Shown piece by piece: positions 1 to 11,507 of a stretch of 64,000 nucleotides of DNA. How positions within the stretch are numbered: position 1 is the stretch's first letter; the number at the start of each line of letters is the position of its first letter. Position numbers and translations under genes: made by a program. The notes under the pieces are model-generated. The model was not told the DNA's origin and ran no database searches. It saw nothing but the letters and a program-made list of their open reading frames with translations. This stretch comes from Panacagrimonas perspica. GTDB taxonomy: Bacteria > Pseudomonadota > Gammaproteobacteria > Nevskiales > Nevskiaceae. Where the stretch lies: contig NZ_SOBT01000008.1 of NCBI RefSeq assembly GCF_004364935.1, forward strand, positions 1,367,534 to 1,431,533, read 5' to 3'.

Positions 1-1
1 C

Positions 2-880
<879 letters not shown>

Positions 881-886
881 CCAAAC

Positions 887-953
887 GTAGCCCGGGTGAA
901 ACCCGGGGTTACGCTCGCATACAGAGCGCGACCCCGGGTTTCACCCGGGCTAC
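887..953. repeat. REP-like bipartite palindrome, copy 1
   Basis: Two inverted arms, GTAGCCCGGGTGAAACCCGG and its complement, are separated by about 27 bases. Each arm is itself a short palindrome. It lies directly after the glgP stop codon and may form a terminator or mRNA-stabilising hairpin. Confidence 0.85.
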
Positions 954-980
954 GGAACCGGAAGGCGCAGATCGTGAGAC

Positions 981-1026
981 GCCGATCCTGTGGCACGAAG
1001 ACGTTCGGGTGGAGTTGATGGTGTAG
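981..1026 (+). pseudogene. duplicated 3' end of glycogen phosphorylase
   Basis: This 46-base stretch matches the last 46 bases of glgP (835-880) except for four substitutions and would read [14 protein letters not shown] then stop. It has no start codon and is followed, like the original, by CCAAACGTAGCCCGG and a REP-like element. It looks like a small tandem duplication of gene end plus repeat, with no coding role. Confidence 0.8.
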
Positions 1027-1038
1027 ACGCCGCCAAAC

Positions 1039-1105
1039 GTAGCCCGGCCGAAGCCCGGGGTTCCCCTCGCATACGGAGCGCAACCCCGGGCTTCGGCCGG
1101 GCTAC
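1039..1105. repeat. REP-like bipartite palindrome, copy 2
   Basis: Arms are GTAGCCCGGCCGAAGCCCGG and its inverted complement, with linker TTCCCCTCGCATACGGAGCG. The right arm runs into eda: the complement of its CTA at 1102-1104 is the eda stop codon. Confidence 0.85.
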
Positions 1106-1767
1106 GGGGCGCGCAACGCCGCCGCGGCCCGCGCCAGGCCTTCGATCTCCGCCCACTTCTCCGCCGCAACCAGCGCCGGCGGCGCCAGCCACGACCCGCC
1201 GACGCAACCCACGTTGGGCAGCTTGAGGAATTCCGGCGCCGAGGCCGCATCGATCCCGCCGGTCGGACAGAACAGCGCATCGCCGAAGACCGAACCCAGC
1301 GCCTTGAGCATCCCCACCCCGCCCGCCTGTTGCGCCGGGAACAACTTCATCGCGTTGAATCCCGCCTCGCGCGTCGCCAGCACGTCCGACGGCGTCATCG
1401 TCCCCGGCAGGAACGGCAGCCCGGACTGGATCACCTCGGCGAGCAAGCGCGGCGACGCCCCCGGACTCACGCCGAACTGCGCGCCTGCCGCGATCGCGGC
1501 TTCGAGGTCGGTTGCGCGGGTGACGGTGCCAACACCGACGATCGCGTCCGGCACCTGCGCGCGGATGGCCCGCACGGCGTCCAGCGCCTGCGGCGTGCGC
1601 ATCGTGACTTCGAGAACACGGATCCCGCCCGCGAGCAATGCGCGGGCGAGCGGAACGGCGTGCCGCACGTCGTGCAGCACGATGACCGGCATCACCGGGC
1701 AGGCTTTCATGATCTCGATGATGTGCACGCCGGGGTTTCCTTTGGTTCGGGTTTCCGCGGATGTCAT
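1102..1767 (-). CDS. eda: KDPG aldolase (2-dehydro-3-deoxy-6-phosphogluconate aldolase)
   Basis: Cleaves 2-keto-3-deoxy-6-phosphogluconate to pyruvate and glyceraldehyde 3-phosphate, the last step of the Entner-Doudoroff pathway. The protein is 221 aa, normal for the family. Glu53 in [10 protein letters not shown] and the Schiff-base Lys141 in [10 protein letters not shown] keep the 88-residue spacing of the Escherichia coli catalytic pair. The phosphate loop CPTGGI is present near the C-terminus. The start ATG overlaps the edd stop by four bases (ATGA), indicating translational coupling. The stop codon lies inside a REP-like palindrome, so the extreme C-terminus (ALRAP) may have been altered by that element. 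Confidence 0.95.
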   Translation of the reverse strand: MTSAETRTKGNPGVHIIEIMKACPVMPVIVLHDVRHAVPLARALLAGGIRVLEVTMRTPQALDAVRAIRAQVPDAIVGVGTVTRATDLEAAIAAGAQFGVSPGASPRLLAEVIQSGLPFLPGTMTPSDVLATREAGFNAMKLFPAQQAGGVGMLKALGSVFGDALFCPTGGIDAASAPEFLKLPNVGCVGGSWLAPPALVAAEKWAEIEGLARAAAALRAP

Positions 1768-3644
1768 TCCGCCGCGAGATTCTGACGGACCGCCGTCTTC
1801 ACCGGCGCGGCCGCCACGCGTTCGACCACGCCGAACGACATCGCACCTTCCTCCGCGCCGCTGACCATCGCACGGGCGCCGGCGAACAGTTCGCGGCCCA
1901 TGCCGACGTGGCTGCCGGCGAGATCCGGAACCGTCACGCTGCGCTGCGCCCACTCCGCCGCATCGACGAGCGCCTCGAGCACACCGGCCTCGGCATCGAG
2001 CCGGATGACGTCGCCGTCGCGCACCTTGGCGAGTTCGCCGCCGGCCAGGCATTCCGGCGTGATGTGGATCGCCGCCGGGACCTTGCCCGATGCGCCCGAC
2101 ATGCGCCCGTCCGTCACCAGCGCGACGTGGAAACCCTCGTCCTGGAGAACGCCGAGCGGCGGCGTGAGCTTGTGCAGTTCCGGCATGCCGTTCGCGCGCG
2201 GACCCTGGTAGCGCACCACGGCAACGAAGTCGCGCCGCAGCTCGCCGCGCTTGAACGCGGCCTGGACGGCTTCCTGTGAATCGAACACGAGCGCGGGCGC
2301 TTCGACGATGCGATGTTCGGGCTTGACCGCCGAGGTCTTGATGACGGCGCGGCCGAGGTTGCCGTGCAGGCGTCGCAGTCCGCCGTCGGCCGCGAATGGC
2401 GCGCTCGCCGGGCGCAGCACCGAGGGATCGAGACTGGTCTCGGCCGCCGGCCGCCAGGCCAGCGCGGAACCCTGCGGCAGGTAAGGCTCCTCCGCGTAGG
2501 CGGCAAGGCCCTGCCCCACGACGGTCTTCACGTCCGGATGCAGCAGTCCCGCCGCCAGCAGTTCGCGGATCAGGAATCCCATGCCGCCGGCCGCGTGGAA
2601 GTGGTTCACGTCCGCGCTGCCGTTGGGATAGATGCGGGTCAGCAGCGGCGCCGCCGAGGACAGCGCATCGAAGTCGTCCCAGTCGATGAGGATGCCGGCG
2701 GCCCGCGCGATCGCGATCAGGTGGATCGTGTGATTGGTGGACCCGCCGGTGGCGTGCAGCCCGACGATGCCGTTGACGATGGCGCGTTCGTCGATGACGT
2801 CGCACAGCGGCGTGTACTGCGTGCCCAGCGACGTGATCGCCGCGACGCGCTTGGCGGCCGCGGCCGTCAGCGCGTCCCGCAGCGGCGTGTTCGGATTGAC
2901 GAAGGCCGCACCGGGCAGGTGCAGGCCCATGACCTCCATCAGCATCTGGTTGCTGTTGGCGGTGCCGTAGAACGTGCAGGTGCCAGGCCCGTGATAGGAC
3001 TGCGCCTCGGATTCGAGCAGGGCCTCGCGCCCCACCTTGCCCTGCGCGAACAGCTGGCGGACCTTGGCCTTGTCGCTGTTGGGCAGGCCCGACGTCATCG
3101 GCCCTGCGGGCACGAAGATCGTCGGCAGGTGACCGAACGACAGCGCGCCGATCAGCAGGCCCGGAACGATCTTGTCGCAGACGCCCAGGCACAGCACGGC
3201 GTCGAAGGTGTCGTGTGACAGCGCGATGGCGGTGGCCATGGCGATGACGTCGCGCGAGAACAGGCTCAGCTCCATGCCCGGTTCGCCCTGCGTCACGCCG
3301 TCGCACATCGCCGGGACGCCGCCCGCGAACTGGGCCACCGCGAAGGCCTCGCGAGCCGCCTGCTTGATGATGGCCGGATAGCGCTCCAGCGGCTGGTGCG
3401 CGGAGAGCATGTCGTTGTAGGCCGAGACGATGCCGATGTTCGGCCAGCGGTTGCCGCGCAGCTCGGCCTTGTCCACCGCGTCCGATGCGGCAAACGCGTG
3501 GGCGAGATTGGTGCACCCCATCCGGCCCCGCGTCGTTCCCGCGCTGCGAGCCGCCGCCATGTGTTGCAGGTACAGTCCGCGCGACGGTGCACTGCGCTCC
3601 CGAATCCGCGCAGTCACCGTGGCGACGATCGTATTGAGTGTCAT
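1764..3644 (-). CDS. edd: 6-phosphogluconate dehydratase
   Basis: Dehydrates 6-phosphogluconate to KDPG, the committed Entner-Doudoroff step, using an iron-sulfur cluster. It is 626 aa, slightly longer than the roughly 600-aa norm. Family landmarks are [37 protein letters not shown], the cluster cysteines in [25 protein letters not shown], and [15 protein letters not shown]. It is first in a two-gene operon with eda and divergent from zwf; the 116-base gap between them should hold both promoters. I did not see a convincing HexR-type palindrome there. Confidence 0.96.
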   Translation of the reverse strand: MTLNTIVATVTARIRERSAPSRGLYLQHMAAARSAGTTRGRMGCTNLAHAFAASDAVDKAELRGNRWPNIGIVSAYNDMLSAHQPLERYPAIIKQAAREAFAVAQFAGGVPAMCDGVTQGEPGMELSLFSRDVIAMATAIALSHDTFDAVLCLGVCDKIVPGLLIGALSFGHLPTIFVPAGPMTSGLPNSDKAKVRQLFAQGKVGREALLESEAQSYHGPGTCTFYGTANSNQMLMEVMGLHLPGAAFVNPNTPLRDALTAAAAKRVAAITSLGTQYTPLCDVIDERAIVNGIVGLHATGGSTNHTIHLIAIARAAGILIDWDDFDALSSAAPLLTRIYPNGSADVNHFHAAGGMGFLIRELLAAGLLHPDVKTVVGQGLAAYAEEPYLPQGSALAWRPAAETSLDPSVLRPASAPFAADGGLRRLHGNLGRAVIKTSAVKPEHRIVEAPALVFDSQEAVQAAFKRGELRRDFVAVVRYQGPRANGMPELHKLTPPLGVLQDEGFHVALVTDGRMSGASGKVPAAIHITPECLAGGELAKVRDGDVIRLDAEAGVLEALVDAAEWAQRSVTVPDLAGSHVGMGRELFAGARAMVSGAEEGAMSFGVVERVAAAPVKTAVRQNLAAE

Positions 3645-3760
3645 AAGGCTCCAGCCGGCCTGCGCACGCAGACTGGCTTGAAAGGCGCTAGGAAAACCGG
3701 GCAGAACCTTCAGCAGCTCGATAACACTGCAAAAAAGATGCGCGGCCTGACTCGACCGGG

Positions 3761-5230
3761 ATGACGAAGATGGTTCAACCGCAAAGCTTCGACCTGATCT
3801 TCTTCGGCGGCACGGGCGATCTCGCCTTGCGCAAGTTGCTGCCGGCGCTCTATTACCGGCATCGCGACACCCAGGACTGCAGCGGCTGGCGGATCATCGC
3901 GGTGTCCCGCCAGGAGCTCGATCGCGAGGCCTACATCGAGCGTGTGCATGCCGCCTGCCTGGAATTCATTCCGGCGCGCGACTTCGACGAGACCACCTGG
4001 AGCCGGTTTGCGACCCGGCTCGAATACCTGCAGCTCGACGGCAACGACCCGGCGGGTTATTTCGAATTGACGCGCTGGCTGGCGGACTCGTCCGATCGCA
4101 TCCGTGTCTTCTACCTGTCGACGGCCGCCAGCCTGTTCGCGACGATCTGCGGGAACCTGGCCGCCGCGGGGCTGGTGACGCCGCTGTCGCGCGTGGTGCT
4201 GGAGAAGCCGCTGGGCTTCAGCCTGGCGTCGGCCACGGCGATCAACGAGGCCGTCGCGAAGATCTTCCAGGAACACCAGATCTTCCGCATCGATCATTAC
4301 CTGGGCAAGGAGGCCGTGCAGAACCTCATGGCCCTGCGCTTCGGCAATTCGATTTTCGAGCCGCTGTGGCATCGCATCGCCGTGCGTGACGTGCAGATCA
4401 CGCTGGCCGAGCAGGTCGGCGTCGGCGAGCGCGGCGAGTACTACGACAAGTACGGCGCGCTGCGCGACATGGTGCAGAACCACGCCCTGCAGCTGCTGTG
4501 CATCCTGGCGATGGAACCGCCGTCGAGCATCGATCCAAACCGGGTGCGCGACGAGAAGCTCAAGGTGCTGCGTGCCCTGCGCCCGTTCACGCCCGAGGAC
4601 GTGCGCCACAAGATCGTGCGCGGGCAGTACCGGGCCGGCGCCATTCGCGGCAAGGCGGTGCCAGGCTATCTCGACGAGACCGGCATCCCGGAGGGCAGCA
4701 CGACCGAGACCTTCGTTGCGCTGCGCGTCGAGGTCGACAACTGGCGCTGGGCGCGCGTCCCGTTCTACCTGCGCACCGGCAAGCGCATGCAGGACCGCAT
4801 GGCCGAGATCGTCATCAATTTCCGGCCGGTGCCGCACGCGATCCTGCCCGGCAACGATACGGGCGACGTCAATCGGCTGGTGATCCGCCTGCAGCCGGAC
4901 GAGGGCATCGAGCTGCACGTGCTGGCCAAGGTGCCGGGCGCCGACATGCGCGTGAAGCCGGTGAAGCTGGATTTCGAGTTCGGCGAGACCTTCAAGACGC
5001 GCCAGTGGGACGCCTACGAGCGCTTGCTGATGGACGTCATCAGCGGCAACCTCACGCTCTTCATGCGACGCGACGAACTCGACGCCGCCTGGCAGTGGAT
5101 CGATCCGATCCACGCGGCCTGGGCGGCACAGGGCGACGCACCAAAAGGTTACAGCGCCGGCACCTGGGGACCGACCGCGTCGAGCGCGCTGATCGTTCGC
5201 GACGGGCTGAGCTGGAGAGAGGAAGGATGA
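3761..5230 (+). CDS. zwf: glucose-6-phosphate 1-dehydrogenase
   Basis: Oxidises glucose 6-phosphate to 6-phosphogluconolactone with NAD(P)+, feeding the Entner-Doudoroff and pentose phosphate routes. The 489-aa length is typical. The nucleotide-binding motif [18 protein letters not shown] is at residues 14-31, the catalytic RIDHYLGKE at 175-183 with His179 or its neighbour as base, and RTGKRM lies near residue 340. Two starts are possible (ATG at 3761 and at 3770); both lack a strong ribosome site, and I use the upstream one. The stop overlaps the pgl start (ATGATG), so the two are coupled. Confidence 0.96.
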   Translation: MTKMVQPQSFDLIFFGGTGDLALRKLLPALYYRHRDTQDCSGWRIIAVSRQELDREAYIERVHAACLEFIPARDFDETTWSRFATRLEYLQLDGNDPAGYFELTRWLADSSDRIRVFYLSTAASLFATICGNLAAAGLVTPLSRVVLEKPLGFSLASATAINEAVAKIFQEHQIFRIDHYLGKEAVQNLMALRFGNSIFEPLWHRIAVRDVQITLAEQVGVGERGEYYDKYGALRDMVQNHALQLLCILAMEPPSSIDPNRVRDEKLKVLRALRPFTPEDVRHKIVRGQYRAGAIRGKAVPGYLDETGIPEGSTTETFVALRVEVDNWRWARVPFYLRTGKRMQDRMAEIVINFRPVPHAILPGNDTGDVNRLVIRLQPDEGIELHVLAKVPGADMRVKPVKLDFEFGETFKTRQWDAYERLLMDVISGNLTLFMRRDELDAAWQWIDPIHAAWAAQGDAPKGYSAGTWGPTASSALIVRDGLSWREEG

Positions 5231-5982
5231 TGGAGTGGGCGGTACGAAGAAAAGTCGACGAGCGTCCGTTCGCCGACCCCCAGTCGGCGGCCGAGGCGCT
5301 GGCCAAGGACGTGGCGGTCCGGCTGCGCTTCGGCATTGCCGAGCACGGGCACGCCTCGCTGGTGGTGTCCGGCGGCAAGAGTCCGCTGCCTTTCTTCGCG
5401 GCCCTGCGAAAGCAGCGGGTGGACTGGCCGAATGTCTGGATCACGCTGGCCGACGAGCGCTGGGTCGACCCGACATCGCCCGACAGCAACGAAGCCCTGC
5501 TGCGCGAGCACCTGTTGCGTGACGGTGTCGAGGCAGCCCGGTTCGTCGGCTTGAAGAACGCAGCGAATACTCCGGAGGCGGGCCTCGCCGCCTGCGGCGA
5601 AGCACTTGCGCAGATCCCGACACCTTTCGACGTGGTCGTCCTCGGAATGGGCGCCGACGGTCACACCGCATCGCTGTTCCCCGCCATGGACGGCTTGGCC
5701 GAAGCGCTCGATCCCGCGGCCGTCGCCGGACCGGTGGCCGCCATCGCGCCGGTGGAGCCGACGGCGCGGATCAGCCTGAACCTGGCCGCCCTGCTGAACT
5801 CCCGGCAGATCTACCTGCCGATCCAGGGCGTGACCAAGCGGGCCGTCTACCACTCCGCCCGCGGCGGCGGGATCTCGGCCAAGGTCCGGATCACCGAAGC
5901 GTTTCTGCAGCGGCAGTTCCCGGTCGCCGCGCTCTTCATCCAGGAGCGCGTCCCGGTCACGGTGCAGATCATCGACGACTGA
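5227..5982 (+). CDS. pgl: 6-phosphogluconolactonase
   Basis: Hydrolyses 6-phosphogluconolactone to 6-phosphogluconate, the product that Edd uses. The 251-aa protein belongs to the DevB/NagB-type family: [12 protein letters not shown] (phosphate-binding loop), [17 protein letters not shown], and [14 protein letters not shown] are all present. The start at 5227 is chosen because GAGAGGAAGG sits just upstream and ATG overlaps the zwf stop. A second ATG follows immediately and could also be used. Confidence 0.94.
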   Translation: MMEWAVRRKVDERPFADPQSAAEALAKDVAVRLRFGIAEHGHASLVVSGGKSPLPFFAALRKQRVDWPNVWITLADERWVDPTSPDSNEALLREHLLRDGVEAARFVGLKNAANTPEAGLAACGEALAQIPTPFDVVVLGMGADGHTASLFPAMDGLAEALDPAAVAGPVAAIAPVEPTARISLNLAALLNSRQIYLPIQGVTKRAVYHSARGGGISAKVRITEAFLQRQFPVAALFIQERVPVTVQIIDD

Positions 5983-6035
5983 CGGCTGCACCGCTGCGGG
6001 GCGCGATCAGGCACCGCCTTTGCGTGGGAACTCGA

Positions 6036-8750
6036 ATGGACCAGCCTTCGCATCCCCCCCAGCCCGCGCGGAACGCCGCCAGCGAACCGCTGCGCGACGA
6101 CATCCGCCGCATCGGGACGATGGTCGGCGAGATGCTGGCCGAACAGCACGGTGCCGCGTTCCTGGAGATCGTCGAGAAGGTCCGGCGCACGGCGATCCAG
6201 CGCCGTCGCGGCGAAGGCGACCGCGAAACGCTGTCCCACCTGCTGTCGGGCCTGCCGGTGGCGCAGGCCGAAATCCTGACGCGCGCCTTCGCGACCTACT
6301 TTCACGCGGTCAACGTCACCGAACGCGTGCACCGCATCCGGCGTCGCCGGGATTACCAGCGTGAAGACGGCCCGCCCCAGCCCGACAGTCTCGAGGCGGC
6401 ACTCACCTCGCTGAAGGCCGCCGGCGTCAGTTCGCGCGAGTTGCTGCTGTGGCTCGGCCGGCTCGACATCGAGCCGGTATTCACCGCACATCCGACCGAG
6501 GCCGTGCGCGGATCGATCCTCGAGAAGGAACAGGAGATCGTGCGCTGCCTGGTCAACGAGTTCGATCCCTCGCTGACAGCGCCGGAGCGTGCGGCCGACT
6601 GGGGACGCCTGCGCATGGCGCTGACCGCGACATGGCAGACCCGCGAGACCGCATCGGTGCGGCCCAGCGTGCGCGACGAATGCGAGCACGTCGGCTTCTA
6701 TCTGGGCGGTCCGATCTACGGCATCGTGCCGGCGTTCTACGAGGCGTTCGAAAACGCCGTGCGCACCGTCTACGGCAACGAAGTCGAGATGCCGCGCATG
6801 CTGCGCTTCGGCTCCTGGGTCGGCGGCGACATGGACGGCAACCCGAACGTCGGCGCCGAGACCATCGCCGAAACGCTGCAGGTGCAGCGCGAACGCATCC
6901 TCGAGCGCTATGCCGCCGAGGTCGGTGAATTGTCCGGCCTGCTCAGCCAGACCGCGGATCGCGTCGACATGGCGGGCGAGCTGATACGCCGCATCGAGTC
7001 GTACCGCACCTTGCTGCCCAAGACCGCGGCCACCATCCGGCCGCGCCACGAGGACATGCCGTACCGCGTGTTCATGATCCTGGTGCGGGCGCGCCTTCGC
7101 GCGACGTCCCGCGAGATCGAGGGCGCCTACGATTCGGCCGCCGACTTCGTCGCGGACATCGAGCTGGTCGCCGAAAGCCTGCTCGCCGGAAAGGGACTGA
7201 ACGCAGGCTGGTATGCCGTGCGCCGCCTGCTGTGGCGGGCGCGCAGCTTCGGCTTCCATCTCGCGCGGCTGGATTGCCGGCAGGACTCGCGTGTCCACGC
7301 CCGCGCCATCGCGGCGCTGATCGGCGACGCCGGCTGGCCCGAGCTGGACGCGGCGACGCAGAGCGAACGCCTGCGTCCCTACGCCGGGCACAGCCTGGTG
7401 TTCGACAAGACCGACGACGCGACCGCGCAGCGTTGCGCGGCCGTGTTCAAGACCTTGTGCGATTCCATCGAGCGATACGGCGATGAAGCCGTCGGCCTCT
7501 ACATCATCAGCATGGCGCAGCGCGCCGCGGACGTTCTGGCCGTTCTCGCGCTGGCGCGCTACGGCGGCCTGATCGACCGGCGCGGCCGCGTGCCGCTGGA
7601 TATCGCGCCGCTGTTCGAGACCGTCGACGATCTGCGACAGGGCCCGGACACGCTGCGCACGCTGCTCGCCGACCCGGTCTACCGCCAGCACCTGGCAGCG
7701 CGCGGCAATCGCCAGATGGTGATGCTCGGATATTCCGACAGCGGCAAGGACGGCGGCACCGTCGCGTCACGCTGGGGCCTGCAGCGGGCCCAGGTCGAAC
7801 TGCTCGAAGTGGCGCAGGCCGCCGGCATCAAGCTCGCGTTCTTCCACGGTCGCGGTGGCTCCGCGAGTCGCGGCGGCGGCAAGATCGCGCCGGCGCTGAT
7901 GTCGAGTCCGCGCGGATCGGTCGCCGGCAGCCTGCGCGTCACCGAGCAGGGCGAAGTGATCCATCGCAAGTACGGCATTCGCGCGCTGGCGCTGCGCAGC
8001 CTCGAACAGATGGTGGGCGCCACGTTGCGCGCATCGCTGCGGCCACGGCTGCCGGAGACGCGCGAAGCGGACTGGCGCGAGGCGATGAACGCGGTCGCCG
8101 GACACAGTCGCACCGCGTATCGCGCGTTCGTCGACGCTCCCGATTTCGTCGACTACTTCCGCACGGCGACGCCGATCGACGTGATCGAGAAGATGACCTT
8201 GGGCTCGCGCCCCTCGCGGCGCGGCACGATGGTCGGCGTCGAATCCCTGCGCGCGATTCCCTGGGTCTTCGCGTGGACGCAGTGCCGTGCGGTGCTCACG
8301 GCCTGGTACGGACTGGGCAGCGGCCTGCAGCGCGTGGCCGATGCGAGCGGTGATGCGCCGCTGCTGGAGATGGCGCGCGACTGGGCGTTCTTCCGTGTGA
8401 TGCTCGATGACGTCGACATGGTGCTGGCCAAGTGCGATCTGGATATCGCCGAGCGCTTCTCGCGCTTGTCCGGGCCGCTGCACGAGCGCTTCTTCCCGAA
8501 GGTCGTCGCCGAATTCGAGCTGACCCGGCACTGGGTGCTGCGACTGCGCGGCCAGGAATCGCTGCTGGCCGGCGAACCGCGGCTCGGTGAATCGATCCGA
8601 CGGCGCAACCCCTACATCGATCCGATCAGCTTCCTGCAACTGGACCTGCTGCAGCGCTGGCGTGCCTCCGGCGGGCAGGACGAGAACCTGCTGCACGCGC
8701 TGGTGGCCACCGTCAACGGCGTCGCGCAGGGACTTCAGAACACCGGATGA
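6036..8750 (+). CDS. ppc: phosphoenolpyruvate carboxylase
   Basis: Carboxylates phosphoenolpyruvate to oxaloacetate, replenishing the TCA cycle. The 904-aa product matches the family. Catalytic His152 is in [12 protein letters not shown], the second signature is [14 protein letters not shown], and the flexible phosphate-binding loop appears as [15 protein letters not shown]. The C-terminus ends QGLQNTG, as in other PEPCs (QNTG). I prefer ATG 6036; an in-frame GTG at 6024 would add four residues. It follows pgl by 53 bases on the same strand, so it may be co-transcribed with zwf-pgl. Confidence 0.96.
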   Translation: MDQPSHPPQPARNAASEPLRDDIRRIGTMVGEMLAEQHGAAFLEIVEKVRRTAIQRRRGEGDRETLSHLLSGLPVAQAEILTRAFATYFHAVNVTERVHRIRRRRDYQREDGPPQPDSLEAALTSLKAAGVSSRELLLWLGRLDIEPVFTAHPTEAVRGSILEKEQEIVRCLVNEFDPSLTAPERAADWGRLRMALTATWQTRETASVRPSVRDECEHVGFYLGGPIYGIVPAFYEAFENAVRTVYGNEVEMPRMLRFGSWVGGDMDGNPNVGAETIAETLQVQRERILERYAAEVGELSGLLSQTADRVDMAGELIRRIESYRTLLPKTAATIRPRHEDMPYRVFMILVRARLRATSREIEGAYDSAADFVADIELVAESLLAGKGLNAGWYAVRRLLWRARSFGFHLARLDCRQDSRVHARAIAALIGDAGWPELDAATQSERLRPYAGHSLVFDKTDDATAQRCAAVFKTLCDSIERYGDEAVGLYIISMAQRAADVLAVLALARYGGLIDRRGRVPLDIAPLFETVDDLRQGPDTLRTLLADPVYRQHLAARGNRQMVMLGYSDSGKDGGTVASRWGLQRAQVELLEVAQAAGIKLAFFHGRGGSASRGGGKIAPALMSSPRGSVAGSLRVTEQGEVIHRKYGIRALALRSLEQMVGATLRASLRPRLPETREADWREAMNAVAGHSRTAYRAFVDAPDFVDYFRTATPIDVIEKMTLGSRPSRRGTMVGVESLRAIPWVFAWTQCRAVLTAWYGLGSGLQRVADASGDAPLLEMARDWAFFRVMLDDVDMVLAKCDLDIAERFSRLSGPLHERFFPKVVAEFELTRHWVLRLRGQESLLAGEPRLGESIRRRNPYIDPISFLQLDLLQRWRASGGQDENLLHALVATVNGVAQGLQNTG

Positions 8751-8828
8751 ACACGCTCCGCCACGCCGCCCGCAACACGCACCGATCGACGCGTCCCGTG
8801 TCCGCTCTGCTTTTTCTCCGGTAACCCC

Positions 8829-10136
8829 GTGCAGCCCACCGCTCCCGCCTGGAACGAAGCGCCTCCCGAGACGCGCCACATCAGCCGCCTCACGCGTGAA
8901 ACGCTGGGGCTGATCCTGGCCGGTGGCCGCGGATCGCGCCTCGCCGCCCTCACCGACTGGCGCGCGAAACCCGCGGTGCCCTTCGGCGGCAAGTTCCGCA
9001 TCATCGATTTCCCGTTGTCCAACTGCGTGAACTCCGGCGTGCGCCGCATCGGCGTGCTCACGCAGTACAAATCGCACTCGCTGATCCGGCATGTCCAGCG
9101 CGGCTGGGGGCTGCTGCACGCCGAGTTCAACGAGTTCGTCGAACTGCTGCCCGCACAGCAGCGCATGGACGAGCACTCCTGGTATGCCGGCACCGCGGAC
9201 GCGGTGTACCAGAACATCGACATCATCCGGCACCACGCGCCCAAGTACGTGCTGATCCTCGCCGGCGACCACATCTACAAGATGGACTACGGCCCGATGA
9301 TCGCGGCGCACGTCGAGACGCAGGCCGACATCACCGTGGGCTGCATCGAGGTGCCGCTGGACCAAGCGAGCGCGTTCGGCGTCATGGAGATCGACGAACA
9401 GGCGCGCATCGTCAAGTTCGTCGAGAAGCCGCCGAATCCCGAGCCGATGCTCGGACGCGCCGACGTCGCGCTCGCCTCGATGGGCATCTACGTGTTCAGC
9501 ACCAAGTTCCTGCTCAGCGCGCTGATCCGCGATGCGGGCCGGCACGGCTCGAGTCACGACTTCGGAAAGGACCTGATCCCGGGAGCCATCGGCCGCCACG
9601 CGATCTACGCGTACCCGTTCCAGGACACCCAGCGCGACAAGCAGGGTTATTGGCGCGACGTCGGCACGGTGGACGCGTACTGGGAAGCGAACATGGAACT
9701 GGTCCAGGTGGCGCCGCCGCTCAACCTGTACGACCGCGACTGGCCGATCTGGACGTCGCAGGAACAGCTGCCGCCGGCGAAGTTCGTGTTCGACGACGAC
9801 GACCGGCGCGGCATGGCCGTGGATTCGATGGTGTCCGGCGGCTGCATCATCGCCGGCGCGCAGCTGCGCAGGACGCTGCTGTTCTCCAACGTGCGCGTCG
9901 AGAGCGGCACCGTCATGGAAGACTCGGTCGTGCTGCCCGACGTCAGCGTGGGGCACGACTGCAGAATCCGGCACGCGGTGATCGACAAGGGCTGCGTCCT
10001 TCCGGACGGAACCGTCATCGGCTACGACCCCGAGCACGACCGCAAGCGTTTCCACGTCACCGAGAAAGGCCGCGTGCTGGTGACGCCGGACATGCTCGGG
10101 CAACCGCTGCATACGGGCGAGCAGACACCGGGCTGA
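8829..10136 (+). CDS. glgC: glucose-1-phosphate adenylyltransferase (ADP-glucose pyrophosphorylase)
   Basis: Makes ADP-glucose from glucose 1-phosphate and ATP for glycogen synthesis. The 435-aa protein follows E. coli GlgC almost throughout: [10 protein letters not shown] (nucleotide binding), [25 protein letters not shown]-like [39 protein letters not shown], and the left-handed beta-helix region [10 protein letters not shown] near the C-terminus. The start is GTG at 8829. It trails ppc by 78 bases. glgA and glgB are not in the window. Confidence 0.95.
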   Translation: MQPTAPAWNEAPPETRHISRLTRETLGLILAGGRGSRLAALTDWRAKPAVPFGGKFRIIDFPLSNCVNSGVRRIGVLTQYKSHSLIRHVQRGWGLLHAEFNEFVELLPAQQRMDEHSWYAGTADAVYQNIDIIRHHAPKYVLILAGDHIYKMDYGPMIAAHVETQADITVGCIEVPLDQASAFGVMEIDEQARIVKFVEKPPNPEPMLGRADVALASMGIYVFSTKFLLSALIRDAGRHGSSHDFGKDLIPGAIGRHAIYAYPFQDTQRDKQGYWRDVGTVDAYWEANMELVQVAPPLNLYDRDWPIWTSQEQLPPAKFVFDDDDRRGMAVDSMVSGGCIIAGAQLRRTLLFSNVRVESGTVMEDSVVLPDVSVGHDCRIRHAVIDKGCVLPDGTVIGYDPEHDRKRFHVTEKGRVLVTPDMLGQPLHTGEQTPG

Positions 10137-10155
10137 TCGTCCGGGAGCAAAGTCC

Positions 10156-10219
10156 GTAGCCCGGGCGAAGCCCGGGGTTCCCCTTCGATAACGGAACGCA
10201 GCCCCGGGCTTCGCCCGGA
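10156..10219. repeat. REP-like bipartite palindrome, copy 3 (degenerate right end)
   Basis: Left arm GTAGCCCGGGCGAAGCCCGG is intact; the right arm matches through CCCGGGCTTCGCCCGG but then reads ATTCCGGG instead of GCTAC. Confidence 0.75.
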
Positions 10220-10252
10220 TTCCGGGTCGTCATCCTGATGGATAACCGACGG

Positions 10253-10342
10253 CGTAGGCTGGGATGGAGCGCAGCGAATCCCAGCGTCGCGTTTGCAACT
10301 CACCTAGCTGCTGGGATTCGCTGCGCTCCATCCCAGCCTACG
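10253..10342. repeat. 33-bp perfect inverted repeat (second repeat family)
   Basis: Arms 10253-10285 and 10310-10342 are exact complements; the outer end reads CGTAGGCTGGGATGGAGCGC, and the arms are separated by 24 bases. It differs in sequence from the GTAGCCCGG family but has the same architecture, and could act as a strong terminator hairpin. Confidence 0.85.
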
Positions 10343-10363
10343 GAATCTCAAGGTCGTTCCATC

Positions 10364-10382
10364 GGGGCTTCGCCCGGGCTAC
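10364..10382. repeat. half copy of the REP-like element
   Basis: A single right arm, GGGGCTTCGCCCGGGCTAC, without a partner. Confidence 0.6.
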
Positions 10383-10491
10383 GGACCGCGAACGCCTTAT
10401 GCTGTCGGTCCTGAATGCGATGCCTCGACAGCGGCGTTGCCCACTTTGACCCGCAAGGCGATGCGCTCCATGTCTAGGCTGTTTTTCGGCG

Positions 10492-11406
10492 ATGTCTGAT
10501 GTCGCCGGTGCTCATCATCCGTTCCGCGGTGTCGTGCTGTTCTTCTGCGCGCTGTTCCTGTTCGCGTGCATGGACACCACGACGAAGTACCTCGTGGCGT
10601 ACTACGAAGTGCCGCTGGTGGTGGCGATCCGCTACATCGTCCAGTGCCTGTTGATGGTGGTGCTGCTCGCGCCCAGCCAGGGACGACGCCTGGTGCAGAC
10701 GCAGCGCACCGCCCTGGTCTGGGTCCGCGCGGCCTGCCTGGCGGTCGCATCGCTGAGCGTGGGCATGGCGTTCCAGCGGATGCCGGTGGCGGAGACCACG
10801 GCGATCCTGTTCCTGTCGCCGATGCTCGTCGTGCTGATCGCGGGGCCGCTGCTGCACGAGCGCGTGAGCATCGTGGACTGGATCGCGGCGTCCACCGGGA
10901 TGCTCGGCATCGTGCTGATCGCCCGTCCCGGCGGCGATCTGGATCCGGCCGGCATCGCCTATGCGCTCGGCGCGGTCGGCCTGCTGGCGAGCTACCAGCT
11001 GCTCTCGAGAGTCCTGATCCGCACCGAGCGCACCGTTGCGCTGATCTTCTACATGGCGCTGGTCGGCTCGATCCTCTTCGGCATCGGCCTGCCCTGGTAC
11101 TGGAGCGGCGCAGCGCCGTCGACGATGCAGGTCCTGCTGTTCCTGAGCCTGGGCGTCACCGGCGGACTCGGCCACTTCCTGTTCACGACGGCGCACCGGC
11201 ACGCGCCGGCCTCGCTGCTGGCGCCCACGATGTACGTGCAACTCGTCTGGGCCGGCCTGTTGGGCTGGGTCGTGTTCGACCACGTGCCCGACCGGCTCAG
11301 CATCCTGGGAATGGGAGTGGTCGCGGCGGGCGGCGTGCTGGTGGCGCTGAACTCCCGTCGCACGCGCGTCGTGACGCCGGCGGATGCGTCTGTACAGGAA
11401 GTCTGA
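10492..11406 (+). CDS. EamA/DMT-family transporter
   Basis: A 304-aa inner-membrane protein with about ten hydrophobic segments arranged as two five-helix halves, the layout of drug/metabolite transporters (EamA). The second half starts near residue 150 (DPAGIAYALGAVGLL) after the first-half ending MLGIVLIARPGGD, a segment typical of the family. The substrate cannot be told from sequence. It starts at ATG 10492 after a repeat-rich gap. The following cupin gene is on the same strand about 100 bases later and may be independent. Confidence is high for the family, none for the substrate. Confidence 0.85.
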   Translation: MSDVAGAHHPFRGVVLFFCALFLFACMDTTTKYLVAYYEVPLVVAIRYIVQCLLMVVLLAPSQGRRLVQTQRTALVWVRAACLAVASLSVGMAFQRMPVAETTAILFLSPMLVVLIAGPLLHERVSIVDWIAASTGMLGIVLIARPGGDLDPAGIAYALGAVGLLASYQLLSRVLIRTERTVALIFYMALVGSILFGIGLPWYWSGAAPSTMQVLLFLSLGVTGGLGHFLFTTAHRHAPASLLAPTMYVQLVWAGLLGWVVFDHVPDRLSILGMGVVAAGGVLVALNSRRTRVVTPADASVQEV

Positions 11407-11422
11407 GGCGATTTGTCGGCAT

Positions 11423-11443
11423 CCCGGACTTCGTCCGGGCTAC
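11423..11443. repeat. half copy of the REP-like element
   Basis: Single arm CCCGGACTTCGTCCGGGCTAC between the transporter and cupin genes, matching the right arm of copies at 27826, 29713, 36438 and 61231. Confidence 0.6.
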
Positions 11444-11507
11444 GCCAGCGGTCTCGGTGAAGACTATTCTTCGGCTGATTGCGCAATCGGAGAGAGGACG
11501 GATCGAC

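Larger units (their letters stand above)
10137..10491. other. 355-base intergenic region holding two repeat families
   Basis: No gene is visible here. The stretch contains a degenerate bipartite REP-like element, a 33-bp perfect inverted repeat of a different family and a half REP-like copy, listed separately. The last 100 bases should hold the promoter of the DMT transporter; I could not pick one out. Confidence 0.7.

Noticed and set aside
887-1105. A possible CRISPR array from repeated GTAGCCCGG units.
   Set aside because: Units are palindromic, dispersed and irregular, without spacers of constant length or cas genes.
1768-3516. An upstream in-frame extension of eda opposite edd codons.
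   Set aside because: Same strand as edd but in another frame; KDPG aldolase starts at ATG 1767 overlapping the edd stop.
3645-3760. A HexR operator between edd and zwf.
   Set aside because: No palindrome resembling the known HexR consensus can be read in this gap.
5847-10112. Very long antisense reading frames opposite ppc and glgC.
   Set aside because: They lie wholly opposite well-supported enzymes, have Arg/Asp/His/Gln-rich low-complexity composition typical of GC-rich antisense frames, and show no recognisable domain.
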